Of a DNA stretch of 64,000 bases, positions 43,201 through 51,643 are shown one piece after another. Made by a program: the position numbers and the translations under genes. This DNA is from CAVSJA01 sp963728145 (lineage in GTDB: Bacteria; Bacteroidota; Bacteroidia; Chitinophagales; Chitinophagaceae). A model generated the notes under the pieces. That model saw only the letters and a list, made by a program, of their open reading frames with translations. It was not told the DNA's origin and made no database searches. The stretch covers positions 930,001-994,000 of the forward strand of contig CAVSJA010000007.1 of assembly GCA_963728145.1 (NCBI GenBank), given 5' to 3'. Within the stretch, counting starts at the first letter, position 1, and each line of letters starts with the position of its first letter.

Positions 43201-43316
43201 CAGTCAACAAAGGATTTACCGTTGACGGCGTACTCACCGCAAACATTGATAAGTATATGGGAATTCCTCCTGAGACACAGGTAAACAAAAACGTCCCCAT
43301 CTATAAACCTCAATAA
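40248..43316 (+). CDS. Large secreted TPR-containing protein of unknown function
   Basis: About 1022 residues from the ATG at 40248. An in-frame ATG at 40212 would add 12 residues ahead of the hydrophobic segment. A signal anchor or peptide (VCCLFVLFHSLIIPFSFAQ) is followed by a long region without recognised domains. A poly-Gln patch lies near 41346-41364, two to three TPR units near 41750-42060 (LYNNLGQSYLALGDHQKAEEYL), a charged coiled coil near 42390-42500 (LLKLEKDLKELERRTLRLK), and a beta-rich Gly/Phe tail (GIDFGIKGQVFVTFDANT). No family is recognised as a whole. The next gene starts 1 bp after its stop, so the two are co-expressed and may form a complex. Confidence 0.75.
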   Translation: MSAIIKYLLTPKAVTKVCCLFVLFHSLIIPFSFAQYYTGGAPESPGIYRKTAHSVSSIPNSEKPMAIKMLDATVDAAKYVYPNPVGAEVGPYGGVFQNYRGISEFKNGPYVFNMTIPFFELLTTQAGTIEPGGEYSSSIAIWINSARFILQGNPVKYGNDYVFRSPIPGIPVNGFPKYNNMILLLPNSKRLPWRPATKQEYLENFIIAIKASFPGRSVSVGEKELVPRVEQMLASMPDDEKKQIAYLRKRKYSNSKTGVSELSDVAWGNKWEGFLDPRDTTGEQLVIIDENYYDKNISRNSFQLIVIERRYPRASISAAAPTPAMIKRAERISERLNFIVRSKEFLTNLHRLTGQEGLDYVAGKKTQQQQQQKSILVKKPTIKNIDRILDSLMRNYKFNLPTVPVSPGPPVAGGASPDLKLPTPNQKKLSLAARRLNTKQELVQYLDTLETKISAALAGTTVKDFGDHVTATKAAYGFWIFNHPRQALLAAIQAAKKQPESNTTLNNLAATLSLCGIDYLAVPIYHVCISKEHGNSTLYNNLGQSYLALGDHQKAEEYLKHALSTSPYHHHANNSLGFLYQMRGNKDQAFKCFENSIRSSFTLAGFNGLKALRKDSAKKLMNYIRHRYKQPDYINFNKYPAPLQCTKHDQTLMRIAQHKEYRKEIDIQKRKFSKLKDLQEPIAQKANLEYFSGKRKQTIRPFLPFAGAMVVSIHLEFTDKLLKLEKDLKELERRTLRLKIEFDTLMQGVEDAFEPRADKIGEGNPDPTFDEDYCNAKNAVIDAYLPQFAEVNEEKYKKIVHLYKGYLNDYLYWVRFSSFTPEQYQLEFYEIVLKMYWVLERVQLTTLNGWCDPDPAGKPKNDSLTISEADCPLPIGVEIPFVVGKVQFDCESWGLEIGEGIVFNLDHLAGGATTIAIGPGESFYSTPKVGGPLNFAPGIDFGIKGQVFVTFDANTVIDWGLLFESEFDIKGLGKPLELKQNVTLAVNKGFTVDGVLTANIDKYMGIPPETQVNKNVPIYKPQ

Positions 43317-43317
43317 T

Positions 43318-44852
43318 ATGAATAAAATACTTGTGCTTATGATAACAGCAGTTTTAGGTGGTTCCGAACTTGTAGGCCAAACCGAAAAATTTGACATTGC
43401 GTCCTTTACTCCACCGAAGGGGTGGCAGCGCATGGACAGCAATGGAGTTTTGGCTTTTCAGGATTATCGTACAACAAATGGATTAACCAGTTTTTGCCAG
43501 ATAATTTTATATCCCAGCCGTGCTGGCGGAGCCAGTGTAATTAAAGAGTTTAATGAAGAATGGAATACGAAAGTGAAAACGCAAGCAGGGCTTAAAGCAA
43601 ATCCAACCACAGAAACAGAAAAAACTCCTGAAGGTTGGACTGTAGTCAAAGGATATGCGAATATCAATCAGCAAGGCATTAGTTACACCTGTATCCTTGC
43701 CGTAGTTGTAGGGTTCAATCGGGTAATGTCGGTGAGAGTGAATCTTGCGGGACAGGATCAGCTTGCAGACGTCGAGAATTTCTTCAAGAGTTTTGAGATG
43801 GATAAGGATGCAACTTCAACTAAGACTACCAACCTCAGTTGGGAGAATTATAGTTTCATCGCACCAGAACGTTGGTATATCCAGAAAACAAATGCCTACA
43901 TTCTTCTTTCGCAATCACAAACTGTAGAAAATGGCTGTACGATTACAATTCTTCCACCAATAGCTTCTTCCGGGAATCTTGAAGCAGATGCAAAGAACAT
44001 TTTCAGCCAGATGTATCCCGCAGGCTGGCAATTCCGCTATACAGGAGAAAAGCGAGATCTGATTGCGAAAGGTATTACACTTCAGGGTCTGGAATATTGT
44101 ATGATGGAAGCTCCAATGCATAAAATGCGACCCGATGGTTATTATTATGATTATGAAGACGGCTCCGCCCTTGTAATAAAATCAGGCAGTCAAATAATTG
44201 TGATATCCGGGCGGCATAACCGATTAATAGCCTGTTTCTGCAATCATCAATATGAATACTGGAAAAGATTTTTCAACAGCTTCAATGTTAAGAATGCTAT
44301 AGTCCCCAAAATCCTGGAAGAGGATATATCGAAAAGGATCATTGGCGATTGGATGGCGATGGGAGGAAGTGCGTTGACGGAGTACATTTTTGCAGCAAAT
44401 GGAAATTACCAGTTTATTGGAGCATATGCGACAACTACAAAAACCACCAGTGGCGGCTATGAATACTTAAATATTAAAACTTCCGGATTCAAGGGTGATG
44501 GAGCATATTCTATCAAAGGAAATCAATTGATCATTACAAAACATGGTAGTAAAGACAAGGAACAATATCAATTCCGGTTTGAAAAGTCAAACCCTGGAGG
44601 TGCGGGTTGGAGAGACCGCTTGTACATGTTAAAAAATGATGTAGCCGGGACTTATGAAGTATGCTATGAAAAACAGAAGAGATAGAAGTCTTATTCCCTA
44701 CAGGCAAATTCCCAGAGGAAAAACATGTATTTCCAGGCGGTGACCAGGACGTAAATGTTGGGAATCTGATAAAATTCAAAGCCAATAGAACCTATCAGAA
44801 GTATCAGTTCAAAGGACCAGATGGGTATGACCTTTACATTTATCCACTTTAG
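43318..44852 (+). CDS. Secreted protein of unknown function, frame break near the C-terminus
   Basis: The open frame ends at 44685 (455 residues), but adding one A to the A5 run at 44669-44673 continues the protein as CYEKTEEIEVLFPTGKFPEE and on to a TAG at 44850, about 511 residues. A signal peptide ends ELVGQ. Two similar segments (FTPPKGWQRMD, near residue 25, and FIAPERWYIQK, near 180) suggest an internal duplication of a PsbP/DUF1795-like fold. A later part (IIGDWMAMGGSALTEYIFAANGNYQF) looks lipocalin-like. It starts 1 bp after the TPR protein and probably works with it. Function unknown. Confidence 0.72.
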
Positions 44853-44970
44853 TAATTGGTACAGGTTATTCGTCATACTAATCCCGTCGTTTGAACTAAT
44901 AAATCCACTTCAATTCCAACAACGGTGCCTTTCACTGTGTTAGTGGTTTAAGGTCCATCATTTGATTAGG

Positions 44971-44978
44971 TATATTTG
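44971..44978 (+). promoter_or_regulatory. Likely -7 box of the alpha/beta hydrolase gene
   Basis: TATATTTG fits TAnnTTTG exactly, with GTTTA 20 bp upstream as a weak -33 element. It lies 14 bp before the ATG at 44993, so the leader would be about ten nucleotides. Confidence 0.42.
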
Positions 44979-44992
44979 GAAACGTTGTTCGA

Positions 44993-46519
44993 ATGATGGT
45001 AAACAAGAAATATCATATAATTCTATTATGCCTGTTGCAGCTGTTTGGAAGTTTACTGATTGCCCAGGAGCCTTTTCAAAATATTCATAACGGCAATCAC
45101 AGCATAGGTTTTCAATCCTACTTTATTACGGACTATTCGAGGCCAGCAAGATCAAAAACTGCTAAAGGAAGAGAATTGCAGATCAATGTATGGTATCCTG
45201 CAGTTCAAAAGACAAACCCTGAAAAAATGAATTTGATGAAATACATCTTCGTTTCGAATTTAAAAGATGGATCTAAAGAATGGACGAGTAGTACAGCAGC
45301 CATTAAAGAATTCTTGAAGTATCCTTTGATGGATGGTGCAGATAGTGTTGAATGGAAAAAGTTTTTTTCTTCGCTAAAACCGATGAAGGCCGATAAAAAT
45401 GGGTTGATTAAGACAGGGAAGTTTCCACTTGTTTTATTGATCCATGGAAATGCTGCTGAATATAGCATGATGGCAGAATATCTCGTTAGTCATGGAATGA
45501 TTGCCGTAAATGTGCCAACCAGAGGTTACATGAACGAAGATTTGGATGTAAATCTTATCGGTTTAGAAACTCAAATTCGTGATCACGAATTCGCTATTGA
45601 CTTTGTGAGAAGGAAATTTTCTGTATTCGATAATAAGATAGCGGCGATAGGCATGAGTTTCGGGGGACAATCAGCGTTAGGTTTAGCGATCCGCAATCCT
45701 TCCGTGAAATCAGTGATTAGTTTGGATGGAGGTATAGGTTCTCAATTCGGCGGGCAACTGCTTGCCGCATCACCATTTTATAATGTCGAAGCAATAACGA
45801 TGCCCATCCTGCATCTTTACAATCCTGCAGATCCGGGAGGAAGCTTGAATTGGTTTGCAGAGTACAAATATTCAGACCGGACATTGGTAGCATATAAAAA
45901 TATGATTCATCCGTATTTTCTGGCTTATGGGCATTTAAGTAAGTCGGTGAAGAATAGTTGGGGCAAAACTTCTCCGGTAGCCGGGAATAATTATGAATCC
46001 GTTTTATGGTTCACTCTACAATTTATAAATGAAAGTTTTTCGAATTCATCAAAATTCAAAAACAAGAAAATGGAAGCCCAGGAAAATTGGGTCGTCTCAG
46101 GGGTGGATAGCATCAGTTTTAGAAAAGGAATTTCCGTTCCCTTATCTCTTGCGCTCCTGCAAGACGTCCTTTCTCAAGGGGGATTAGCTGGCTTTCGTGA
46201 AGTATATAACAACGGCAAGAAGAATTCGGCCGAACCAATCACGATGAATAGCTACCGAAGCTTGTTTCAATCGTTCTTTAATAAGAAGGATACAGCAGGA
46301 ATGGTATTAATTGGGGAGTTGTTTGTGGCAGACAATCCAGATAATGCGTTGGCTTTGTATTATCGGGGACGATCACTCCAGATTGCCGGAAAGAAAAATG
46401 AAGGAAAATTGTTTTTGCGAAAAAGCCAGGAAAAGCTCAAGGACGATCAGTATCTCACCACACAAGAAAAAGAAACAATTGGTCAAAGGATTACTGCACT
46501 ATTAGCTGAGGATAATTAA
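44993..46519 (+). CDS. Secreted alpha/beta hydrolase (dienelactone hydrolase/PAF-acetylhydrolase type)
   Basis: About 508 residues, start at 44993 or the adjacent ATG at 44996. The signal peptide ends LLIAQ. The fold shows LQINVWYPA, FPLVLLIHGNAAEYSMMAEYL, the nucleophile elbow GMSFGGQSALG and the acid-side segment ITMPILHLYNPADPGG. This arrangement resembles the predicted dienelactone hydrolase/PAF-acetylhydrolase-like group (COG4188). The last ~120 residues look like a helical TPR-type tail (ALYYRGRSLQIAGKKNEGKLFLRKS). Substrate unknown. It is followed by a repeat hairpin, so it is probably a single-gene transcript. Confidence 0.78.
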   Translation: MMVNKKYHIILLCLLQLFGSLLIAQEPFQNIHNGNHSIGFQSYFITDYSRPARSKTAKGRELQINVWYPAVQKTNPEKMNLMKYIFVSNLKDGSKEWTSSTAAIKEFLKYPLMDGADSVEWKKFFSSLKPMKADKNGLIKTGKFPLVLLIHGNAAEYSMMAEYLVSHGMIAVNVPTRGYMNEDLDVNLIGLETQIRDHEFAIDFVRRKFSVFDNKIAAIGMSFGGQSALGLAIRNPSVKSVISLDGGIGSQFGGQLLAASPFYNVEAITMPILHLYNPADPGGSLNWFAEYKYSDRTLVAYKNMIHPYFLAYGHLSKSVKNSWGKTSPVAGNNYESVLWFTLQFINESFSNSSKFKNKKMEAQENWVVSGVDSISFRKGISVPLSLALLQDVLSQGGLAGFREVYNNGKKNSAEPITMNSYRSLFQSFFNKKDTAGMVLIGELFVADNPDNALALYYRGRSLQIAGKKNEGKLFLRKSQEKLKDDQYLTTQEKETIGQRITALLAEDN

Positions 46520-46532
46520 TCAGGATTTTGGG

Positions 46533-46604
46533 GTTGACAAGGTTGACAAGGTTGACAAGGTTGACAAGGTTGACAAGGTTGACAGGGTTGACAAGGTTGA
46601 CAAG
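46533..46604. repeat. Eight tandem copies of GTTGACAAG
   Basis: Eight head-to-tail 9-bp units, seven identical and one GTTGACAGG. About 45 bp downstream a shorter complementary set follows (CTTGTTAAC, TTTGTCAAC, TTTATCAACC up to about 46705), so the whole can fold back. The same unit forms the hairpin after xylA at 37.6 kb. It lies just after the hydrolase stop. Confidence 0.88.
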
Positions 46605-46672
46605 TTTAAGGGAGTTGACAAGGGAATGAATTATTACCTATCTGGGTCATCCCTTGTTAACTTTGTCAACCT

Positions 46673-46688
46673 CCCGATAGCTATCGGG
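46673..46688. repeat. 16-bp perfect palindrome CCCGATAGCTATCGGG
   Basis: A perfect palindrome nested in the right arm of the GTTGACAAG structure. As a hairpin it has no free loop, so a cruciform or a protein-binding site fits better. The intergenic stretch 46520-46826 holds only these repeats. Confidence 0.7.
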
Positions 46689-46826
46689 ATCAACTTTATC
46701 AACCAAAAAATCCCTATCCGTTTACTGCAAAAAACATAATTTCAGTATTGGCTTTAAGTCAATATCCATTATGGATTCATAATCTTCTACCTTTTGGTTT
46801 TCATTGCAGGAACAAAATAATTATCT

Positions 46827-47419
46827 ATGAAACTGCAAGCCTTATTACCTGTTTTGTTGATAGCATGGTGCAGTAATCTTCCCTGTTACGCGCAAAAAAC
46901 TATAGCAACTAATATTGCTGGTACTGTCGGGATATCGATTGATGAACCAGGTACTAAGACTGATTTGGCCAATATGTTGCAGGCTGTTGATAAAGCTGTT
47001 TCTCCTAAACAAAAGGCGGATCTTTATTTTCTAATCTCAAAGTATTAGCTCCTGATACGAGGAATAAACTTATCACAGAAGGAAAATTTTCTACTACCGG
47101 AATACGCTTCAATGTCAACTCCGATAAATTAACTCCAGATTCCTATGGAGTCCTTAAGGAGCTCGCAACTGCATTGAAAGAAAATGCCGATGTCAAAGTC
47201 AGGATCATTGGCCATACCGATAGCGATGGCGATGACAAGGCTAACATGGAATTATCTAAACGTCGAGCCCAGGCAGTGAGGATCGCTTTATCAACTGAAT
47301 TTGGAATTGATGAAAGTCGCATGCAAACAGATGGCCTTGGAGAAAGCCAACCGGTCGGTGAAAACAAAACTGCCGAAGGAAAAGCTCAGAACAGAAGAGT
47401 TGAGTTTATCAAATTATAG
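46827..47419 (+). CDS. OmpA-family protein, frameshifted
   Basis: A signal peptide (ending PCYAQ) and N-terminal part lie in one frame to 47048. The rest continues in another frame after a slip in the TTTT region near 47020-47030: SNLKVLAPDTRNKLITEGKF, then an OmpA/MotB peptidoglycan-binding domain with IRFNVNSDKLTPDS, VRIIGHTDSDGDDKANMELSKRRA and GLGESQPVGENKTAEGKAQNRRVEF. The rebuilt length is about 197 residues. The domain binds diaminopimelate in the cell wall and would tie the outer membrane to peptidoglycan. A small secreted hypothetical follows 3 bp later. Confidence 0.8.
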
Positions 47420-47422
47420 GGT

Positions 47423-47734
47423 ATGCGTACAAAGTTGTTGTTGACTGCTTTGTTATTTGGAGCGGTAATGACGGATCTCCAATCCCAAGACTGCGGCAAT
47501 TGTAACCAACGACCCTCGATCGTACAATTTGATCTCGATGTTCAGGTACCCGCCCCGGAATTGAAAGGTGAAGAAACAAAAGGATGGCTGGAATGGAAAC
47601 ACCTATTCTGGCTGAATCGCTATGCCCAGTCTTATTTGTCTCAACACAATAAGAATTGCGTTCGGTTTCTTCACCCTTCTTCTTTCAGTAATGAAGATAT
47701 TTTATCCATACCCGCCCGAAAATTTCAAGTGTAA
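47423..47734 (+). CDS. Small secreted hypothetical protein
   Basis: 103 residues with a signal peptide ending DLQSQ, then a Cys pair (DCGNCNQ) and a Trp-rich part (GWLEWKHLFWLNRYAQSYL). No family is recognised. It begins 3 bp after the OmpA-type gene, which supports translation. The end may be cut short by another indel, but no clear continuation was found. About 230 bp of featureless DNA follows. Confidence 0.5.
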   Translation: MRTKLLLTALLFGAVMTDLQSQDCGNCNQRPSIVQFDLDVQVPAPELKGEETKGWLEWKHLFWLNRYAQSYLSQHNKNCVRFLHPSSFSNEDILSIPARKFQV

Positions 47735-47949
47735 ATAACAGGCCTACAAAAAAACTTCGCCTGCCTCTCTATTCAAAACATTTAACTCCCGCTGCATACT
47801 TCCTTTAAGAAAGGCGACTACTGAATTTATATCGGCGGAATAACTAAAAATTCCCAAAGAAATAAGCAGAAATCTTGCTTGTATTCAAAGTCTTATCATA
47901 ACCTTATAATTCTTGTCCGATTCAAAAATTATCAAAGCATTCATAAATC

Positions 47950-47957
47950 TAATTTTG
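47950..47957 (+). promoter_or_regulatory. Possible -7 box of the Crp/Fnr gene
   Basis: TAATTTTG matches TAnnTTTG and ends only 7 bp before the ATG at 47965. If used, the transcript would be leaderless or nearly so. No -33 TTTG at the standard distance was found. Confidence 0.33.
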
Positions 47958-47964
47958 CCCCGGT

Positions 47965-48669
47965 ATGGGTGTACAAATAGATTTTCCTATTGAGAACTGG
48001 AACCTGCGGAGCGATTCCATCCTTTCGAACTTTCCCTCGGATCAATTCGAAATGCTTACCAGAAATGAGTCCGTTAAGGTATATAAGAAGGGAGAAGTTA
48101 TTTTTCGGGAAGAATCTTTTCCAACCGGTGTATTCCTGGTGAAGGAAGGGAAGGTGAAGATTTATAAAATGGACAGCGGCGGTAAGGAACATATAATTTA
48201 TCTGGGGGCGAAAGGAGATCTTTTCGGATACCAGGCGCTCTTGTCCGAAGAACGTTATCCTGATTCTGCTTCAACGATCGAATCAAGCCATATTGCATTT
48301 ATTCCCAAAGATGATTTTCTCGAAGTCCTGCATGGCTCTGATATTCTACGTTCACGTTTATTGAAGACACTTGGTCATGAGTTTACAGTCCTTACCGCAA
48401 ATCTATGTATGCTCGCCAGGAAGAATGTGAAAGAAAGACTGGCTACGCAACTGATCATTTTGAGAGAAAAATTTAATGGTGACCCTCAATCAGACAATCC
48501 AACAGAAATAAGTATCAGCCGTGATGACCTCGCTAATCTCGTAGGTACGGCAAGAGAGAATGTTGTCAGAATCATGAGTGGATTTAAGGCAGAAGGAATT
48601 GTTTTTACAAAAGGAAGAAAAATTACAATTCTCGATGAGCAGCGATTGATTGAAATTGCAAAAGGATAG
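47965..48669 (+). CDS. Crp/Fnr-family transcriptional regulator
   Basis: 234 residues. The N-terminal cyclic-nucleotide-binding-type barrel spans about 20-130 (VYKKGEVIFREESFPTGVFLVKEGKVKIYK, GDLFGYQALLSEERYPDSA), then a dimer helix and the winged helix-turn-helix (ISRDDLANLVGTARENVVRIMSGFK). No Cys cluster for an Fe-S centre is seen, so oxygen sensing like FNR is unlikely. The ligand is unknown. Alone on its strand with no obvious targets nearby. The 290 bp after it hold no clear element. Confidence 0.9.
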   Translation: MGVQIDFPIENWNLRSDSILSNFPSDQFEMLTRNESVKVYKKGEVIFREESFPTGVFLVKEGKVKIYKMDSGGKEHIIYLGAKGDLFGYQALLSEERYPDSASTIESSHIAFIPKDDFLEVLHGSDILRSRLLKTLGHEFTVLTANLCMLARKNVKERLATQLIILREKFNGDPQSDNPTEISISRDDLANLVGTARENVVRIMSGFKAEGIVFTKGRKITILDEQRLIEIAKG

Positions 48670-48961
48670 AACAGCACCCCCGACGATAACCTTTCCGGGA
48701 AAAGTGACCTAAGTCATTTTTTAGAAAAGCAAACTGATTTACACTTAAGTTGTATCATTCTGGTAATGATCGCCTAAGCCTCCCAGCATCACAATTGAAT
48801 AGACTCGCATTTCTGTTCTGAAGGGCTATTCGTCTTCATTTTGCTAATTCATATCTATCCCTCGCTGTAGAATGCCTGGTGCTTTATGTTGGTTAATTCT
48901 ACCCATTGGAATAACTACTGACAAATCTTTTTGAACAAAATCATTTCTAAAATTTTTTTTT

Positions 48962-50173
48962 ATGGCATTCAATCTTCTAGAAACAGTTAATGGTCTTTTC
49001 ACTAACGATGTGATCAGTAAGGCGGCAGCGACTCTTGGCGAAGGTGAAAATCGGATAGAGAAGGCCGTGAGTGCAGTTGTTCCTTCGGTATTGACCGGAA
49101 TACTGATTAAGGCAGGTTCAGGAAGAACAGAGGCGAGTAATTTGCTTGACTTGGCCAAACAAGCATCTGGTAGTGGTATCCTGGGTAACCTGGGAAATCT
49201 GTTAATGGGAACTGGTGGAGGAATTTCCAGCTTAATGAATATGGCTGGAAGTCTGTTTGGCGACAAACTGGGCAATATCACCAGTCTTATTTCTGGTTAT
49301 TCCGGCATCAAGCCATCTTCCGCATCAACATTAATAAACCTGGCAACACCAGCAGCACTGGGTGCAATCGGAAAGCATGCTACCCAAAATAATTTGGATA
49401 CGAGTGGATTTGTTGCAATGCTAATGAGTCAAAAGGATAGGATCCTTGGGGCAATTCCTTCCGGACTTGGATTGGCAAGTGCATTTGGTTTGGGAAATCT
49501 TAATGACATTGGAAAAAAATTGGGCAATGTGGTTACTGGTGTTACCGGCGAGGCCCGCAGAGGAATGCGTTGGCTTCCATTTGTATTGCTGGGAGTGCTG
49601 GCTGTTGGATTGTTATGGTTCTTGTCGAGAGACAGGCGTACAAAAATCCTTCCGACGGATACAGCTATTTCGAGTGTACCTGCACCCACAACTACTCCTG
49701 CAGTTACTCCAACTTCAATCAAAGTAAGGCTTCCGAATGGTAGAGAGCTTGATGCATTGAGAGGTGGAATTGAAGACCGGTTGGTTATATTTCTCAATAA
49801 TCCTGCAAGTGTACCAGGCAAAGATGTTTGGTTTGATTTTGACAATTTGAACTTCGAGCATGGAAGCGCAAATATTACTGCCGAAAGTCAAAGACAGGTA
49901 AACAATATTGCTCAGATCCTTAAAGCATATCCAAAAGCCAGGGTAAAGATTGGTGGTTATACAGATCGGACAGGGGATGAGGCAGTGAATAAGAAATTGA
50001 GCCAGGACAGAGCGGAGGCAGTTACTACTGCGATAAAATCGTACGGTGTAAACGCAAACCAGTTATTGAGTCCTGAAGGATTTGGCTCGGAGTTTGCGAA
50101 AATTCCTGCTACAGCAAGTGAAGAAGAGAGGAGACCGGATCGAAGGATTTCGGTAAGTGTCCGCGAGAAATAA
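48962..50173 (+). CDS. DUF937-OmpA fusion protein with central membrane segment
   Basis: 403 residues. Residues ~1-190 form a DUF937-like helical, Gly/Leu/Ala-rich domain (VVPSVLTGILIKAGSG, NLATPAALGAIGKHA). One membrane segment follows at about 203-221 (WLPFVLLGVLAVGLLWFLS), then a Pro/Thr linker, and an OmpA peptidoglycan-binding domain near 285-400 (VWFDFDNLNFEHGSANI, VKIGGYTDRTGDEAVNKKLSQDRA). The order suggests a cytoplasmic DUF937 part joined through the inner membrane to the cell wall. DUF937 alone has no known function. Start 48962 follows a T-run without Shine-Dalgarno. Confidence 0.82.
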   Translation: MAFNLLETVNGLFTNDVISKAAATLGEGENRIEKAVSAVVPSVLTGILIKAGSGRTEASNLLDLAKQASGSGILGNLGNLLMGTGGGISSLMNMAGSLFGDKLGNITSLISGYSGIKPSSASTLINLATPAALGAIGKHATQNNLDTSGFVAMLMSQKDRILGAIPSGLGLASAFGLGNLNDIGKKLGNVVTGVTGEARRGMRWLPFVLLGVLAVGLLWFLSRDRRTKILPTDTAISSVPAPTTTPAVTPTSIKVRLPNGRELDALRGGIEDRLVIFLNNPASVPGKDVWFDFDNLNFEHGSANITAESQRQVNNIAQILKAYPKARVKIGGYTDRTGDEAVNKKLSQDRAEAVTTAIKSYGVNANQLLSPEGFGSEFAKIPATASEEERRPDRRISVSVREK

Positions 50174-50280
50174 AAGTTGCTACGAATAGGTGTTTTTGAT
50201 CTGTACCCTTTCTATTTCATTTTTCTTATTTGATATTGCATATTGAAACTTTATTTGAGTGTTGATTATTGAGTGTTGAG

Positions 50281-50307
50281 TGCCTGCCTGACGGCAGGCA
50301 GGTTTTC
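50281..50307 (+). terminator. Hairpin with T-run before the NlpE-META gene
   Basis: An 8-bp stem TGCCTGCC/GGCAGGCA (50281-50288, 50293-50300) with TGAC loop, then GGTTTTC. The CCTGCC...GGCAGG core is a common amplified repeat in this phylum and may also end the DUF937-OmpA transcript. It lies 22 bp before the chosen start of the next gene, so it could instead affect that gene's leader. Confidence 0.5.
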
Positions 50308-50328
50308 TCTACGCAAAAAATGGTCTCC

Positions 50329-51150
50329 ATGAAAAAACTATTATTGCTTATCTGCATAGTTTCTGGTTCAATTGTTCTTACAAATTGCAACGCCCCCGAA
50401 GAAAATAAGCAGGAGCTGGCTCAAACTGATTCGAAACAACCGGATTCTCCAAAGGTTGATACGCATAATGCCAGGAATTCTCTGGATTGGAATGGAATTT
50501 ACAGGGACACGCTGCCCTGTGCCGATTGCCCAGGCATTCTCACTGTAATTACTTTGGAAAAGGATATGAAATACCAGTTGCAGTCGAAGTTCCCGGGTAA
50601 GTTGGATTCTGTATTCGAATCGTCCGGAACTTTTACCTGGAATGATGCAGGGAATACGATTTCTCTGAATGATGTAGATCAAAGAGGAGGATCGGATCAA
50701 TATTTTGTTGCAGAGAATTCATTAATAAAATTGGACAAGAGTGGAAATAGAAATACGGGTGACCTGGCCGATAAATATGTCTTGCGGAAACTGAATGATC
50801 CGATCCTCGAGAAATACTGGAAACTGGTTGAATTGAATGGGAAACCTATTGCGGCAAATGACAAACTGAATAAAGAGCCGCATATTATATTGAAGGCATT
50901 TAATAGCAGGATCATAGGCAATGGAGGCTGCAATAGCCTCACGGGGTCTTATGAATTGAAAGATAACAACCGGATCAGGATCTCAAAAGTTGCGGCAACG
51001 AGGATGGCTTGCCCGGATATGAAAGTTGAATCTGATTTGTTCCGTGTTTTGTCTATGGCAGACAATTACAATGTGAATGATACGGTTCTTACTCTAAATA
51101 AGGCCAGGATGGCGCCATTGGCAAGATTTCGAGTTGTTTATTTGAGATAG
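50329..51150 (+). CDS. NlpE-like and META-domain lipoprotein
   Basis: About 273 residues from the ATG at 50329, preferred because the signal then reads MKKLLLLICIVSGSIVLTNC with lipobox Cys20. Other in-frame ATGs at 50320 and 50269 precede it, and the earliest runs through a repeat. An NlpE N-terminal-like domain carries the CxxC pair in DTLPCADCPGILTVITLE. The C-terminal META/HslJ domain has YWKLVELNGKPI, IIGNGGCNSLTGSYEL and ATRMACPDM. NlpE proteins sense envelope or copper stress and HslJ links to heat and novobiocin tolerance in E. coli. Here an envelope-stress or metal-related role is only suggested. Confidence 0.83.
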   Translation: MKKLLLLICIVSGSIVLTNCNAPEENKQELAQTDSKQPDSPKVDTHNARNSLDWNGIYRDTLPCADCPGILTVITLEKDMKYQLQSKFPGKLDSVFESSGTFTWNDAGNTISLNDVDQRGGSDQYFVAENSLIKLDKSGNRNTGDLADKYVLRKLNDPILEKYWKLVELNGKPIAANDKLNKEPHIILKAFNSRIIGNGGCNSLTGSYELKDNNRIRISKVAATRMACPDMKVESDLFRVLSMADNYNVNDTVLTLNKARMAPLARFRVVYLR

Positions 51151-51155
51151 TAGAG

Positions 51156-51626
51156 TCAGGAATTTTCTAGCAATCCGAATTGCTTGAAGTGATGGGTAAA
51201 ATGTTTTCCATGAAAGAATACCCATTCTTCATAGTTCATCGTTCCGTAACCCGGATGTACAGCCGTTCTTCCGTCCACCTTAAAATAGATTTCAAAATCG
51301 TCCAATTCCTTTTTCAATTGAGCAATGGCCTCATCCAGGTTCTTGTACACACATGGTGCAGGAATTTCGGGTACACCAGAAGCTTTTATTCCCCGGGGTA
51401 ATTCCATATCAGTATATACCATCAGTTCTTTTTCAGCCTCAGCTTCTTTTTTGTTTCTCGTAAATGGAGCAAAAGTTTTTCCATTAGTATCTCTCACGCA
51501 ATCGATCAAATGTTCGATCATTTGTTGCGGTTTCATTATTCCCCACAGAGGTTTCATTTTCGGGGAAAGTCCCGATAAGATTTTGTTTAATAATTTTCGG
51601 TCGTGAATGTCAATGAATTTGTTCAT
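51156..51626 (-). CDS. DinB-like/DUF1569 family protein
   Basis: 156 residues, cytosolic. The four-helix DinB-like plan is suggested by PLWGIMKPQQMIEHLIDCVRD with an early His and by NYEEWVFFHGKHFTHHFKQFGL with the late His pair, the usual metal ligands of the superfamily. DinB-like enzymes include thiol-dependent transferases, but the substrate here is unknown. It converges on the NlpE-META gene with only 5 bp between the stops. Confidence 0.72.
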   Translation of the reverse strand: MNKFIDIHDRKLLNKILSGLSPKMKPLWGIMKPQQMIEHLIDCVRDTNGKTFAPFTRNKKEAEAEKELMVYTDMELPRGIKASGVPEIPAPCVYKNLDEAIAQLKKELDDFEIYFKVDGRTAVHPGYGTMNYEEWVFFHGKHFTHHFKQFGLLENS

Positions 51627-51643
51627 TAGAGTTTAAAATTAGT

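Noticed and set aside
44691..44876. Minus-strand hydrophobic 61-codon frame
   Set aside because: It is the shadow of the hidden C-terminus of the 43318 gene.
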